A DNA stretch of 64,000 nucleotides from Paenibacillus eucommiae (GCF_017874215.1 NZ_JAGGLB010000017.1:1-64000), one strand, 5' to 3'. Shown: positions 18,285-27,909, counted from the stretch's first letter. Numbers and translations: made by a program. The notes: a model not told the origin generated them from the letters alone.

Positions 18285-19212
18285 GGTGGTTCACGGGCTG
18301 CGGCAGTTAGCACGGGATTGTTGGCGCAGCCGTATCTCTTACCTGTTTCTAGCCCCCTTTATGCTCGCTTTTATAGCCTTTGTTATTTTGCCGGTGTTTC
18401 TTGCGATGCTCCTGAGCTTCACCTCGTACAATGGCTTTGGCGTTCCAACGATAGTGGGATTGAAAAATTACATGAATTTAATTACACAGGATGTTATTTT
18501 CCAGAAATATGCGCTGCCAAATACGATCAAGTATGCTCTTCTTGTAGGTCCCGGCGGATATATCCTCTCTTTTTTCTTCGCTTGGCTGATCTATCAGCTG
18601 CCGAAGAAGCTGCGGGATTTCTATACCCTGGCCTTCTATGCTCCCTCCCTGGCAGGGGGAGTGGCTTTATCGGTCGTCTGGGTAGCCGCATTCAGCGGAG
18701 ATGCTGCTGGTTATTTGAACAACCTCTTGCTGAAATTAGGATGGATCGAACTTCCGCAGGTGTGGCTGCAGGATCCCAGGTATTTGTTGAATATTATGAT
18801 TATTGTTTCCTTGTGGACTAGCTTTAGTGTCGGGTTTCTGGCCATTCTGGGGGGACTAGCTACAGTGAATCCCGAGCTTTATGAAGCAGGGCGGATTGAT
18901 GGGATCAAGAACCGTCTGCAGGAAGTGTTCTATATTACGGTCCCGTCGATGAAGCCGCAAATGCTGTTCAGTGCGGTCATGTCGATTGTGACTACGCTGA
19001 AGGCGGGGCAAATTGCTACGCAGTTGACCGGGCAGACGATTACACCGCGATACTCCGGTCACTTAATCATTAATCACGTTGATGATTATGCTTACTTAAG
19101 GTTTGAGTTAGGTTATGCCGCTGCTGTCTCCGTTGTGCTGCTAGTGATGTCCTACTTGTTAATGCGGTTTTTCTATAGGATCTTGTCGGACAAGGAGGGA
19201 GCCCAGCTATGA
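18277..19212 (+). CDS. Sugar ABC transporter permease, MalF/UgpA type (pair 1)
   Basis: The product has 311 residues with six predicted membrane helices starting at SYLFLAPFMLAFIAFVILPV. The EAA cytoplasmic loop that contacts the ATPase is seen as PELYEAGRIDGIKNRLQEVF. The start is placed at ATG 18277, after a GGGGGGAGG ribosome site inside the preceding gene; a longer frame from 18244 has no better site. It overlaps both neighbours (8 bases before, ATGA after). It should form a heterodimer with the product of the next gene. Confidence 0.92.
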   Translation: MIKVVHGLRQLARDCWRSRISYLFLAPFMLAFIAFVILPVFLAMLLSFTSYNGFGVPTIVGLKNYMNLITQDVIFQKYALPNTIKYALLVGPGGYILSFFFAWLIYQLPKKLRDFYTLAFYAPSLAGGVALSVVWVAAFSGDAAGYLNNLLLKLGWIELPQVWLQDPRYLLNIMIIVSLWTSFSVGFLAILGGLATVNPELYEAGRIDGIKNRLQEVFYITVPSMKPQMLFSAVMSIVTTLKAGQIATQLTGQTITPRYSGHLIINHVDDYAYLRFELGYAAAVSVVLLVMSYLLMRFFYRILSDKEGAQL

Positions 19213-20066
19213 GATTCCCCTGGAGGCGGTTGGGCATGACCAATCTGCTGCTGTATGCGATGCTGACGGGATTGGCGTTATTTATGTCGCTTCCGCTCGT
19301 ATTTATTTTCAACCATGCTTTTAAGCCTTTAAATGAACTGTTTCTATTTCCTCCGACTTTTTTGGTTAGAAAGCCTACACTGCAAAGCTTTAATGAGCTG
19401 TTCAACAGCAAGGCGGCGGATCTGGTACCGTTCACAAGATATTTGTTCAACAGCATCATCATTTCGACGGTTTCGATTATTAGTGTCATTCTGGTAAGTT
19501 CACTTGCGGCATATGCGATGGCCAAGCATCATTTTCCGTTCAAAGCCTTCTTTATGTCATTGATTATGGTGTCGCTCATGTTTGCGCCGGAGACGGTCTC
19601 CATTCCGCGATATCTCATTGTAGGGTATCTCGGTATTATCGATACTTATTTTGCCCATCTCCTGCCTTCGATTGCTTCACCGGTTGCTATCTTTTTGTTC
19701 ATTCAATTTATCGGACAAATCCCCAATGATGTCCTAGAGGCGGCCAAGTTGGATGGGGCATCGGAATTCGGCATTTTTCGTAAAGTCGTGCTGCCGCTTG
19801 CAGCGCCAGCTGTGGCTACTATTGCGATTATCACCTTTCAATCCGTCTGGGTTGATATGGAGGGTTCGACATTGTTTGTACATGATGAAACCATGAAGAC
19901 GCTAGCGTATTATGTCAGTACTTTGATTAGCGGTATGTCTAACAGTGTGGCAGGACAAAATATTGCTGCTGCCGCCAGCTTGCTTATGTTTTTGCCGACA
20001 TTTATCATGTTTTTATTTTTCCAGGGGAAAGTGAATGAAACGATGGTTCATTCCGGAGTGAAATGA
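19209..20066 (+). CDS. Carbohydrate ABC transporter permease, MalG type (pair 1)
   Basis: The product has 285 residues with six predicted membrane segments. The EAA motif is DVLEAAKLDGASEFGIFRKV followed by VLPLAAPAVATI, as in MalG-type inner-membrane permeases. It starts in an ATGA overlap with the upstream permease and ends in a similar overlap with the NHL-YIP1 gene, so all three are probably one translational unit. Function: the second half of the transmembrane channel for the sugar bound by the 989-residue binding protein. Confidence 0.93.
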   Translation: MRFPWRRLGMTNLLLYAMLTGLALFMSLPLVFIFNHAFKPLNELFLFPPTFLVRKPTLQSFNELFNSKAADLVPFTRYLFNSIIISTVSIISVILVSSLAAYAMAKHHFPFKAFFMSLIMVSLMFAPETVSIPRYLIVGYLGIIDTYFAHLLPSIASPVAIFLFIQFIGQIPNDVLEAAKLDGASEFGIFRKVVLPLAAPAVATIAIITFQSVWVDMEGSTLFVHDETMKTLAYYVSTLISGMSNSVAGQNIAAAASLLMFLPTFIMFLFFQGKVNETMVHSGVK

Positions 20067-22084
20067 TGAGCAGATATCGAAAATTAATGTGGAGCCTGTT
20101 GGTTGTGCTTATGATCGTTCCTCTCAGAATCGCATCGGCAGAAGTGCCGTACCCTACGCATTATTATGATGTGAATTTGGATGAGCTGCCGATCCAGCCT
20201 GTATATGTGCCAGACGGGATCATTGAATATCCGTTCGCAGAGCCGGTGGATCTGCAAAGCACCCCGAACGGCCATCTATTTGTTGTGGATAAGGAATTAG
20301 GCAAGGTGATTGAATTCGGCCAGGGACGGGAACTCGTCCGTATGTTCGGCGACGAAGAAGGCGAAGGGCAGCTTAATTCACCGGAGGGGGTCTTCGTCGC
20401 ACAGGATGGTCACATTTATATTGCGGACAGCGGAAATAAACGGATCGCTGTGTTCAAGGCCAACGGGGAATATTTGCGTTCCTATGGCAAACCGGAAACT
20501 GTCGTCCTGAACGACCAGTATCATTTTGTTCCCGTCAAGCTTGTGGTCGACCGGCGGGGAGTGATGTACATCTCCGTAAGAGGAGCTGACCAAGGTCTTG
20601 TGAGGATCAATCAGGACGGTAAGTTTCTTGGATTTTTTGGGGCGAATAAATCCAATCCATCCTTTATGAGCTGGGTGAAAAAATTAATTCTTACAAAAGA
20701 GCAAATGGATAAAGAAGTAGCGAATAAACCGAGGCATATCGCCAATATTTCGCTGGATGCCTCCGGCTTTATTATCACTGCCAGTCCGGGTACCAAGACT
20801 GCGGGCAATATCCGCAAATTAAATGCCGGTGGCATTGATGCGCTGAAGAACCAGATGTTTAGAAATTCGGGGTCTATTGTCGATGCAGTCACGGACAATA
20901 ATCAATTTCTATATGGCTTGGAGCAGACAACGGGTAAAATATCCATGTATGATCCGAGTGGCAGGATCTTACTGGATTTCGGTCAGCAGCAGCAGCATGC
21001 GCAGCAAAGCGGGCTTCTGATTTATCCGACAAGCCTTGCCGTCAATTCCAGCTTTCAAATTTTTGTGGCAGACAGCGGTATGAAAATTGTCCAGGTATTT
21101 AAACGGACGGAGTTTGCCGACACGCTGCTTACGGCCATCCAATTATATGGTCAGGGGCGTTACGAGGAGAGCAAAGCCTATTGGGGGAAGATTGCGGCCC
21201 GGAATGAGCTGATCGATTTAACCTTCCAGGGGCTGGGTAAGGCAGCCTTGCTGGAGGGGCAGTACAAGCAGGCGCTTGCTTTGTTTAAGGAAGCCTCTGA
21301 TGAGAAGGGGTATTCGGAAGCCTTCTGGAATGTGAGAACAGATCGTATTAAAGCGTATTTTATACCTGTATGTGTCAGCTTGCTGGTAATCTTCGTGAGC
21401 CTAAGACTGCTGCGGGCAAGAATAGCTGCTTATTGGCGGGCGATAAGATGGACTGCTCCTCTGCTAAGATATGGGAGGGAAGCGAAAGATTTCTTCTATG
21501 TGATCATTCATCCCTATGCAGGATATTATCGCTTGAAAGAGCGCAAAATTTCGTTTGTGTTTCTGTTATCGATCCTAATAGCGGTGTGTCTGGCCAAGGC
21601 AGCTCAATTGTATGGATCCGGCTTTATTTTCCATCCCTATGACCTGAGCCAGGTAAACATCTCCAATGAACTGTTATTGCTGCTGGCAGTGTTGGTTACC
21701 TGGATCATAGCCAATTATCTCGTTTGCAGCGTTAAAGGTGGAGAAGGACGGTTTCGGGAGGTGCTGCAAGCCAGCATATTCGGGATGGCGCCTTATATGG
21801 TGTTCACAGCAGTGATCATCCCGATTTCGAATATGGTTGTTCTTGAGGAATCTATCCTCGTAACAGCTATAACTCAGATCATGCTATTGTGCGTGGTTAT
21901 CCAGTTTTTTGTGATGACCCAGGTGATCCACAATTTCGATTTTCTGGAAACAGTGAAAAATATGTTGATCACCTTGTTCAGCGTATTGATGATTTGGTTT
22001 TTTGCCGCATTGATTTCCGGTCTTTCTTTTAACCTCTATGATTTCTTCTATCAACTGTACCGGGAGGTGACCTACTATCTTTAA
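20063..22084 (+). CDS. NHL-repeat / YIP1-family membrane protein
   Basis: The product has 673 residues. A signal peptide (about 1-26) is followed by an NHL-type beta-propeller at about 40-345, with repeats such as EGVFVAQDGHIYIADSGNKR and STPNGHLFVVDKELGKV. A short TPR-like helical region (AIQLYGQGRYEESKAYWGKI) spans about 355-415. After a membrane helix near 432-452 comes a polytopic C-terminal domain with five or so hydrophobic helices, resembling YIP1-family domains. The propeller should face outward. ATG 20063 overlaps the previous gene; ATG 20066 has better spacing from GGAG and is equally possible. Its position between permease pairs suggests a structural or sensory part of this transporter. 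Its molecular role is not known to me. Confidence 0.8.
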   Translation: MMSRYRKLMWSLLVVLMIVPLRIASAEVPYPTHYYDVNLDELPIQPVYVPDGIIEYPFAEPVDLQSTPNGHLFVVDKELGKVIEFGQGRELVRMFGDEEGEGQLNSPEGVFVAQDGHIYIADSGNKRIAVFKANGEYLRSYGKPETVVLNDQYHFVPVKLVVDRRGVMYISVRGADQGLVRINQDGKFLGFFGANKSNPSFMSWVKKLILTKEQMDKEVANKPRHIANISLDASGFIITASPGTKTAGNIRKLNAGGIDALKNQMFRNSGSIVDAVTDNNQFLYGLEQTTGKISMYDPSGRILLDFGQQQQHAQQSGLLIYPTSLAVNSSFQIFVADSGMKIVQVFKRTEFADTLLTAIQLYGQGRYEESKAYWGKIAARNELIDLTFQGLGKAALLEGQYKQALALFKEASDEKGYSEAFWNVRTDRIKAYFIPVCVSLLVIFVSLRLLRARIAAYWRAIRWTAPLLRYGREAKDFFYVIIHPYAGYYRLKERKISFVFLLSILIAVCLAKAAQLYGSGFIFHPYDLSQVNISNELLLLLAVLVTWIIANYLVCSVKGGEGRFREVLQASIFGMAPYMVFTAVIIPISNMVVLEESILVTAITQIMLLCVVIQFFVMTQVIHNFDFLETVKNMLITLFSVLMIWFFAALISGLSFNLYDFFYQLYREVTYYL

Positions 22085-22085
22085 T

Positions 22086-24338
22086 ATGGATACAAGGCTT
22101 CGCCGTCATTGGCTTAAACTCCTTGCAGGCTTGCTATTCGTTATTACCATCATCATTATCATCGTCATATCGTTTCAGTTGAAGGGGAAATCGCCAGTTA
22201 TAGAAAAGATGGATATTCCCCCAGTTAAGAATAACGCGCTTACGCTGCATGATGGTTCAGTATGGCCGCAAGAGGGAATGACGGCAGATCCAGCAGGATT
22301 TTTACCCGCATTAGAGAACCAAAGATACACGCTGCGGATGCATCCAGGCACTACACAATTCATTATAACGGACAAGCAAAATGGCTATGAATGGCGCAGC
22401 AATCCAACAGAAAGCCAATTACAAGCAGAGACGGTGAAGGGAACGCTTTTGGCTAATCTGCAGTCGCCTTTTATCCTTGAAATCAGTCAGATTCTTAGCA
22501 ATGGCAATAAGGAGCTGATGAATAGCATGGATGACAGGGTTGGCAAGGAAATTGTAAGTAATAAAAATGGGATCCAAATCACATATGTTATTCCGGAGAA
22601 AAAGGTCCGCATTGCCATTCAATATGAACTCACGGATCAGGGATTAAAGGTGGCGGTGCCGGCTGGAGGCATTGAGGAAAACGGAGACTACGGTGTACTT
22701 TCATTAAATATGCTGCCATTCTTTGGTGCGACAGAAGCGGGGACAGACGGATATTTCCTGGTTCCGGACGGACCCGGGGGACTTATTACGTTTAAAGCGA
22801 ACCGCCCCATGATTGGTGAAGGATACAATCAGAAGATTTTCGGTGAAGAGACCACCACTTCCGCACAGCCTTCAGAACGAGCTGAAGACACTACTTCTGA
22901 GCGTGCAAGTGAAGCTGTCCAATACCCCGTATTTGGGGCGAAGCGTGGTGACCATGCCTTCGTGGCTATTGTTGGAGAAGGCCGGTTTGAAACCAGGATC
23001 AAAGCGTTATCTCCCGGGATGAAATCCAATCTCTACAGTATTTATCCGACATTTACTTATCGTGAAGAATATTTGCGCAAGCTAAGCAGAGTTGCCCCTC
23101 CGGTAAAAGTGATCCAGCAGCAAAGGCTGGAATTGGACTGGTCCATAGAATATAGATTTCTTACTGGCAGCGATGCGGACTATGTCGGTATGGCCAATTC
23201 TTATCGTGAGTATATGTTAGAGCAGCAGCTGCTAGGCAAGCCCTTGGAGCCGGTGCAGCACGTCCCGCTGGACTTATCACTTATTGGAGGCAATTCACGC
23301 AAGGCTTATAACAGGGAACAATACGTCGCGGTTACCACTTTTCCCGAAGCAGCCAATATCGTACAGGAGCTTACGGAAGGAGGCGTGAAAAATCAGCGTA
23401 TCATTTTCTATGGATGGCAGGATGGGGGAAGCCATAATACCACAAAGCATTTCCCTATCGAAAAGAAACTAGGCGGAGAGCCGGAAGCCAAAAGCTTTAT
23501 TGAAGCAGCGCACGGCTATGGCTATAAAGTTATTTTCGAAGATAATTTCGTAGAAGTAGATCCGAAGTCTTCCCTTGGAGCCAAGGGAAACGGCATTTAC
23601 GGCATGGATGAAACGGTCTTTATAACCAAGGACGGAGGGTTCATTCTTAGGCCTCTTAAGACACTGGAGCATGCCTATACTGTCATTGAAAAGCTGCGCA
23701 AGCTTGGTGTTGACGGGATTCAATACTTGCATGTGGGGGAACGGCTCGTCCGTGATTACAACCCCAATCAACCGTCTTACCGCAGAGATACGGCATATTA
23801 TTACAATGCCCTGCTTGCTTACACGCGGGACCGTCTGGGAATGAGCGGCGTCAATAAAGGATTTGATTATACGCTGGCCGGTGTAAATGCTATAACTTCC
23901 ATACCGCTGGAGACAAGCGGCAGCTTCATGGTGGATGAAGCTGTGCCGTTTTATCCAATTGCCATTCACGGTTATGTATCCTATTCGGCAAAGCCGGGTA
24001 ATTTACGTGAGCTTCCCGCAAGAGATTTTCTGAGATCCATCGAATACGGAGCCGTACCGGCTTATATGCTCTCTTATGACTCAGCCCGTGAACTCAAGGA
24101 TACTGCGAATGCGTATATGTACAGCAGTAAATTCGACAGTTGGAAAGAGGAGGTCATAGCGGAATACTTGCAGTTCGATCGGCTATCGCCTATTTTTCAT
24201 CTGAGAATTACCGGTCATGAGAAAATGGGGCCCGGTGTGTATGAGACTATGTATGAGGATGGAACCCGCGTGACCGTTGATTATAACAGCAATAGTTTTG
24301 AAGTGCATCGCAAAGAAGGGGGCCAGGCCAATGAATAA
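22086..24338 (+). CDS. DUF5696-type membrane-anchored protein
   Basis: The product has 750 residues. One N-terminal membrane helix (about 10-31) is followed by a large extracytoplasmic part. The first half is beta-rich (about 70-360) and includes a Thr/Ser/Glu linker near residues 257-280. The second half (about 370-700) looks like a TIM-barrel glycosidase fold, with strands such as QRIIFYGWQDGGSHN, GYKVIFEDNFVEVDP and LGVDGIQYLHVGERLVRDYN containing acidic residues at strand ends. I assign DUF5696 from memory of proteins with this layout next to sugar ABC transporters in Paenibacillus. An outward-facing glycan hydrolase or glycan receptor is plausible but unproven. It starts 2 bases after the NHL-YIP1 gene and overlaps the next permease by 8 bases. 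Confidence 0.75.
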   Translation: MDTRLRRHWLKLLAGLLFVITIIIIIVISFQLKGKSPVIEKMDIPPVKNNALTLHDGSVWPQEGMTADPAGFLPALENQRYTLRMHPGTTQFIITDKQNGYEWRSNPTESQLQAETVKGTLLANLQSPFILEISQILSNGNKELMNSMDDRVGKEIVSNKNGIQITYVIPEKKVRIAIQYELTDQGLKVAVPAGGIEENGDYGVLSLNMLPFFGATEAGTDGYFLVPDGPGGLITFKANRPMIGEGYNQKIFGEETTTSAQPSERAEDTTSERASEAVQYPVFGAKRGDHAFVAIVGEGRFETRIKALSPGMKSNLYSIYPTFTYREEYLRKLSRVAPPVKVIQQQRLELDWSIEYRFLTGSDADYVGMANSYREYMLEQQLLGKPLEPVQHVPLDLSLIGGNSRKAYNREQYVAVTTFPEAANIVQELTEGGVKNQRIIFYGWQDGGSHNTTKHFPIEKKLGGEPEAKSFIEAAHGYGYKVIFEDNFVEVDPKSSLGAKGNGIYGMDETVFITKDGGFILRPLKTLEHAYTVIEKLRKLGVDGIQYLHVGERLVRDYNPNQPSYRRDTAYYYNALLAYTRDRLGMSGVNKGFDYTLAGVNAITSIPLETSGSFMVDEAVPFYPIAIHGYVSYSAKPGNLRELPARDFLRSIEYGAVPAYMLSYDSARELKDTANAYMYSSKFDSWKEEVIAEYLQFDRLSPIFHLRITGHEKMGPGVYETMYEDGTRVTVDYNSNSFEVHRKEGGQANE

Positions 24339-25227
24339 GCGTGGCAGCCGCAAAATGGAACTCATCTTGTATCGCTGGAAGCGATATGGCGTCGGCTACA
24401 TCTTTGTATTGCCGTGGCTGGCCGGTTTCGGGGCTTTCATGGCCTACCCCCTGTTCACTTCCTTGTATATGAGCTTTTGCCAGGTGCGTGTAGGCGGAGG
24501 CAAATTTAGACTGGAGTGGGTAGGCCTTTCCAACTATCGTGCTGCATTTTTAAAAGATAATATTTTCCCTGTAGAACTTATCTTATACTTTCAGGAAATA
24601 CTGATTATCATTCCAATCATTGTGATTTTTGCGTTTCTTATATCTGTCATGTTGAATCAGGATTTTCCATTGCGATTTTTGTTTCGTGCCGTTTTCTTTC
24701 TGCCGGTTATCTTCGCTACAGGTCAAGTTCTGACGGAACTATTCAGCCAGGGAGCAGGAGAAATTCCGTTTATGGATCAATACAAGCTGGAGCCGCTGAT
24801 CCGCCAATATATAGGAGAACAGTTTGCTCAGCCTGTGTTAAATGTGCTCAGCAAATCAGTTATTATTCTGTGGTATTCAGGTGTGCAAATCATTATATTT
24901 CTAGCGGGATTACAAACGATCCCCCGTTCCATTTACGAGGCCGTTTGGATCGACGGGGCATCTCCTTGGGATAGTTTTTGGAAAATCACACTGCCGAATA
25001 TGATGCCGTTCATTAGTCTAAGTACACTCTTTACGATTGTAGATTTATTTACATTTCCGTTGAATCCTGTAATCAAACATATTCGGAAAAATATGTTTTT
25101 AGTTGAGACGGGGTATGGTTACGCGAATGCGCTGGCGTGGATCTACTTTTTGTTTGTTCTTCTCTTGTTGGCGGTGGTGCTGTTCTTCTTCCAGCAAAGC
25201 ACGAAGAAAAGGAGGGAAATCAGATGA
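24331..25227 (+). CDS. Sugar ABC transporter permease, MalF/UgpA type (pair 2)
   Basis: The product has 298 residues and six predicted helices beginning GVGYIFVLPWLAGFGAFMAY. The EAA loop reads SIYEAVWIDGASPWDSFWKI followed by TLPNMMPF. ATG 24331 is chosen (AAGAAGGGGG upstream); the frame extends to 24277 within the preceding gene. The first periplasm-facing loop is longer than in pair 1 (an insertion around residues 145-175). It is the first half of a second permease pair and shares the operon with pair 1. Confidence 0.92.
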   Translation: MNKRGSRKMELILYRWKRYGVGYIFVLPWLAGFGAFMAYPLFTSLYMSFCQVRVGGGKFRLEWVGLSNYRAAFLKDNIFPVELILYFQEILIIIPIIVIFAFLISVMLNQDFPLRFLFRAVFFLPVIFATGQVLTELFSQGAGEIPFMDQYKLEPLIRQYIGEQFAQPVLNVLSKSVIILWYSGVQIIIFLAGLQTIPRSIYEAVWIDGASPWDSFWKITLPNMMPFISLSTLFTIVDLFTFPLNPVIKHIRKNMFLVETGYGYANALAWIYFLFVLLLLAVVLFFFQQSTKKRREIR

Positions 25228-26204
25228 AGGTTATAACTTTATACCGCCGGGTAGAGGGACGCATCAGGCAATGGGTATGGGGAAAACAAGGGCAGAACCT
25301 GAAGCTTCTTGTCATCGGAAGGCATATTAACGATGGATGGTTAGCGAAATGCGTGATTTTCTTCCTGCTTTCTATCTTAGCGTACTTGTATTTGCAGCCT
25401 TTGCTGTACATGGTTACGACGATGTTTAAAAACATAAACGATTTGATCGACCCCACGGTCAAGTGGATCCCGCGCAGTCTGCATCTGGATAACTTCCAGA
25501 AAGCCTGGGATGGCTTGAAGTATCCGACGGCTTTCACCAACACAGTTGTTATTTCGCTAACCTGTTCATTCATCCAGGTGTTTGTGTGCGCTTTTACTGG
25601 CTATGGATTGGCGAGGTTCTCGTTTCCCGGGCGGGGCTTGGTCACCTTCCTTGTTATCCTGACGTTTCTCGTACCGCCGCAAATTATAGTTATTCCGCTA
25701 TATATCGTTTACAGCAAGTATGGCTGGCTGGATACTCCCCTTGTCTTTATCATTCCTGCTATTTTTGGGCAAGGGATGAAAAGCGCATTGTTCATCCTGA
25801 TTTTCAGACAGTTTTTCAAAACACAGCCTGCTTCGCTTGTAGAAGCTGCCATGCTGGACGGGGCGTCCGCAATCGGCATGTTCTTCAGAATTATGCTGCC
25901 GCTTGCCAGATCCGCATGCTTGGTCGTATTTCTATTTTCATTTATTTGGTACTGGAACATGTATTACGAGGCTTCTATGTTTCTGCCCAAACAATACCCG
26001 ACGCTTGCGATTAGCCTAGATCGTCTGGAGGATAATCTTGCCGGCATGCCGGTCATCCATATGATCACCAAACAAATGAATCCGGTGACGGAGGGGGCCA
26101 AGATGGCCGCAGCTTTTATGATTATCGTGGTGCCGCTTTTGATATACATGTTTCTTCAGCGCTGGTTCGTCAGGGGTGTTGAAAGATCGGGTATCGTAGA
26201 ATAA
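25224..26204 (+). CDS. Carbohydrate ABC transporter permease, MalG type (pair 2)
   Basis: The product has 326 residues. A 45-residue cytoplasmic N-terminal extension precedes the first helix (KCVIFFLLSILAYLYLQPLL). The EAA motif is SLVEAAMLDGASAIGMFFRI followed by MLPLARSA. Start ATG 25224 follows AAAGGAGGG and overlaps the previous stop (ATGA); an upstream in-frame start at 25137 is not supported. It is partner of the preceding permease. The following 182 bases before the lipoprotein gene contain no supported gene. Confidence 0.92.
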   Translation: MKVITLYRRVEGRIRQWVWGKQGQNLKLLVIGRHINDGWLAKCVIFFLLSILAYLYLQPLLYMVTTMFKNINDLIDPTVKWIPRSLHLDNFQKAWDGLKYPTAFTNTVVISLTCSFIQVFVCAFTGYGLARFSFPGRGLVTFLVILTFLVPPQIIVIPLYIVYSKYGWLDTPLVFIIPAIFGQGMKSALFILIFRQFFKTQPASLVEAAMLDGASAIGMFFRIMLPLARSACLVVFLFSFIWYWNMYYEASMFLPKQYPTLAISLDRLEDNLAGMPVIHMITKQMNPVTEGAKMAAAFMIIVVPLLIYMFLQRWFVRGVERSGIVE

Positions 26205-26386
26205 CTTACGTATCACCTGCCAGCTGAAAGGTGGTGGTTGGAACAAACGCATCTTGATTAAGCATGCAGCAAAGAGGAATTAAGGTGGGGCAGAGTTTGC
26301 TCGAGGGAGGTATGCCGAAGGGGTTATCGGTGTGGGAAGATAGGGTTTACAAAGTATGTTTCTTGAAAAGATAAGGAGCGATGGCA

Positions 26387-27763
26387 ATGAGAAAATCACT
26401 ATTCATGAATGTAATGGCAATTATGATGATTGTTGTGCTTGTGTTAAGCGGGTGTACGAAGAGCGGAAGCAATGACGTAAAGGAAACACAAGAAGCTGTT
26501 TCGGAAACACCAAGCGGGGCACAGACGGACACGCCAACGGAAACAACCGCAGCACAAGAAAATCAGGATCCCGTTACGATCAGAATCCTTACATGGGACG
26601 ACACGTACAAAGAACTGTTCAGCAAGTTCAGTCAGAAGTACCCGTGGATTACCATTGAATCTGTTTTTCCAACCGGTTCGATTATAGAGACGGCCATTGC
26701 GGCTGAAGCAGCTGGCACACCGATCGATGTGATCTGGATGGACGAGTTGGCCCCATTCGTCAAGGATGATATGTTAGCTGATTTGAAGCCTTATATGGAT
26801 AACGATGAAACCCTTAAAACTAAAAAATTCGCAGACGGGTTCCTTGAAACATTTGAAATTGGCGGTAAACGCTATGCATCACCTTTCACTTACGTATCGA
26901 CATGGGTGGTTGTGAATAAAGACATTCTTAAGAAGAATGGAATGGAAATGCCGGCAAACGACTGGTCTTTGGATGATTTTCGTGCCATGGCGAAGAAGGC
27001 AACCAATTCGGCGGATGGAGACTTTGGAGTGGCCTACAACCCTTCATTGATAGCCATGTATTTTCTGTCTGCAGTATCCGCAGCCAATGGCCATGCCGCT
27101 AATCTCGAGTTTATGAATGCAGATTTGACACAATCGCTCTTAAATACGCCGGCTGTATTAGAGGATGTAAAATGGTTGAAGGAGTTTGTCACCAAGGATG
27201 GATCCATAGCAAGCGATCAGAAAGCTGCTGAACTCGGATTAAATGCGGCTAATGATTTCCTGGCCGGCAAGTCGTTGTTCGATGTGGTAGGGGACTGGGT
27301 GCTTCCTACATTACAGAAGGATGCTAAATTTAATTGGGACATATTGCCGTTCCCTAAAGGGAAGGTACAGCAGAATACTTTCGGCATGGTTGGCGCCTTC
27401 GGAATTGCATCCGCGTCAAAGCATAAAGATGCAGCGTATAAATGGATCAGTTATCAATTTGAGCTTGAGGCCCAGAAATGGAAAATCGATCGGGGATCCA
27501 ACGCCTCGGTTATGGATGATGAGGTAGTGGCTTATTACAACGAAACGCCGATGTGGAAAGGGAAAAATATTGATGCTGTAGTGGATACGTTCAAATTTGC
27601 ATGCTGCGTATCTAATGCGCATAAGATTCCTGCATCTGCAGAGAATCCATGGACAGCAGTCATGCAAGTTGTATTTGGACCGAACGAGCCTGAAAGCTTA
27701 ATCCCGCTTGCTGAGGCTTGGAACAAGAAAACGCTTGAAGTTCGCCAAGGGTTAGGCTGGTAA
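26387..27763 (+). CDS. Extracellular sugar-binding lipoprotein, family 1
   Basis: The product has 458 residues. The signal peptide MRKSLFMNVMAIMMIVVLVL ends in the lipobox LSGC (Cys23). A Thr/Glu/Ala-rich linker (about 25-65) leads to a MalE-like body with TIRILTWDDTYKELFSKFSQ, then GTPIDVIWMDELAPFVKDDM, and a C-terminal region typical of family-1 binding proteins. ATG 26387 is preferred to ATG 26381, because AAGGAG then has 8-base spacing. It is the second binding protein of this cluster and most simply serves permease pair 2. A hairpin with a T-run follows it. Confidence 0.92.
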   Translation: MRKSLFMNVMAIMMIVVLVLSGCTKSGSNDVKETQEAVSETPSGAQTDTPTETTAAQENQDPVTIRILTWDDTYKELFSKFSQKYPWITIESVFPTGSIIETAIAAEAAGTPIDVIWMDELAPFVKDDMLADLKPYMDNDETLKTKKFADGFLETFEIGGKRYASPFTYVSTWVVVNKDILKKNGMEMPANDWSLDDFRAMAKKATNSADGDFGVAYNPSLIAMYFLSAVSAANGHAANLEFMNADLTQSLLNTPAVLEDVKWLKEFVTKDGSIASDQKAAELGLNAANDFLAGKSLFDVVGDWVLPTLQKDAKFNWDILPFPKGKVQQNTFGMVGAFGIASASKHKDAAYKWISYQFELEAQKWKIDRGSNASVMDDEVVAYYNETPMWKGKNIDAVVDTFKFACCVSNAHKIPASAENPWTAVMQVVFGPNEPESLIPLAEAWNKKTLEVRQGLGW

Positions 27764-27812
27764 ATAAAGGAACTGCACTGCACAGCAGAATACATTTGAA
27801 CCATGCAGCCTT

Positions 27813-27864
27813 CATGCCCTTTCATTGCCTGAATCTTTAGGTAATGAGGGCATGGATGTTTTTT
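27813..27864 (+). terminator. Intrinsic terminator after the transporter cluster
   Basis: CATGCCC (27813-27819) pairs with GGGCATG (27848-27854), the stem continues inward (CATTGCCT against AGGTAATG), and TTTTTT follows at 27859-27864. It separates the transporter cluster from the downstream SDR and dehydratase genes. Confidence 0.8.
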
Positions 27865-27909
27865 CTCTGAACATATAGGGTCGCACAGGATGGAGGGAGA
27901 TTTGACCCA

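Noticed and set aside
26264..26371. 35-codon micro-ORF between the pair-2 permease and the lipoprotein gene
   Set aside because: There is no ribosome site before its ATG, no similarity to a known small protein, and it ends at the real gene's ribosome site.
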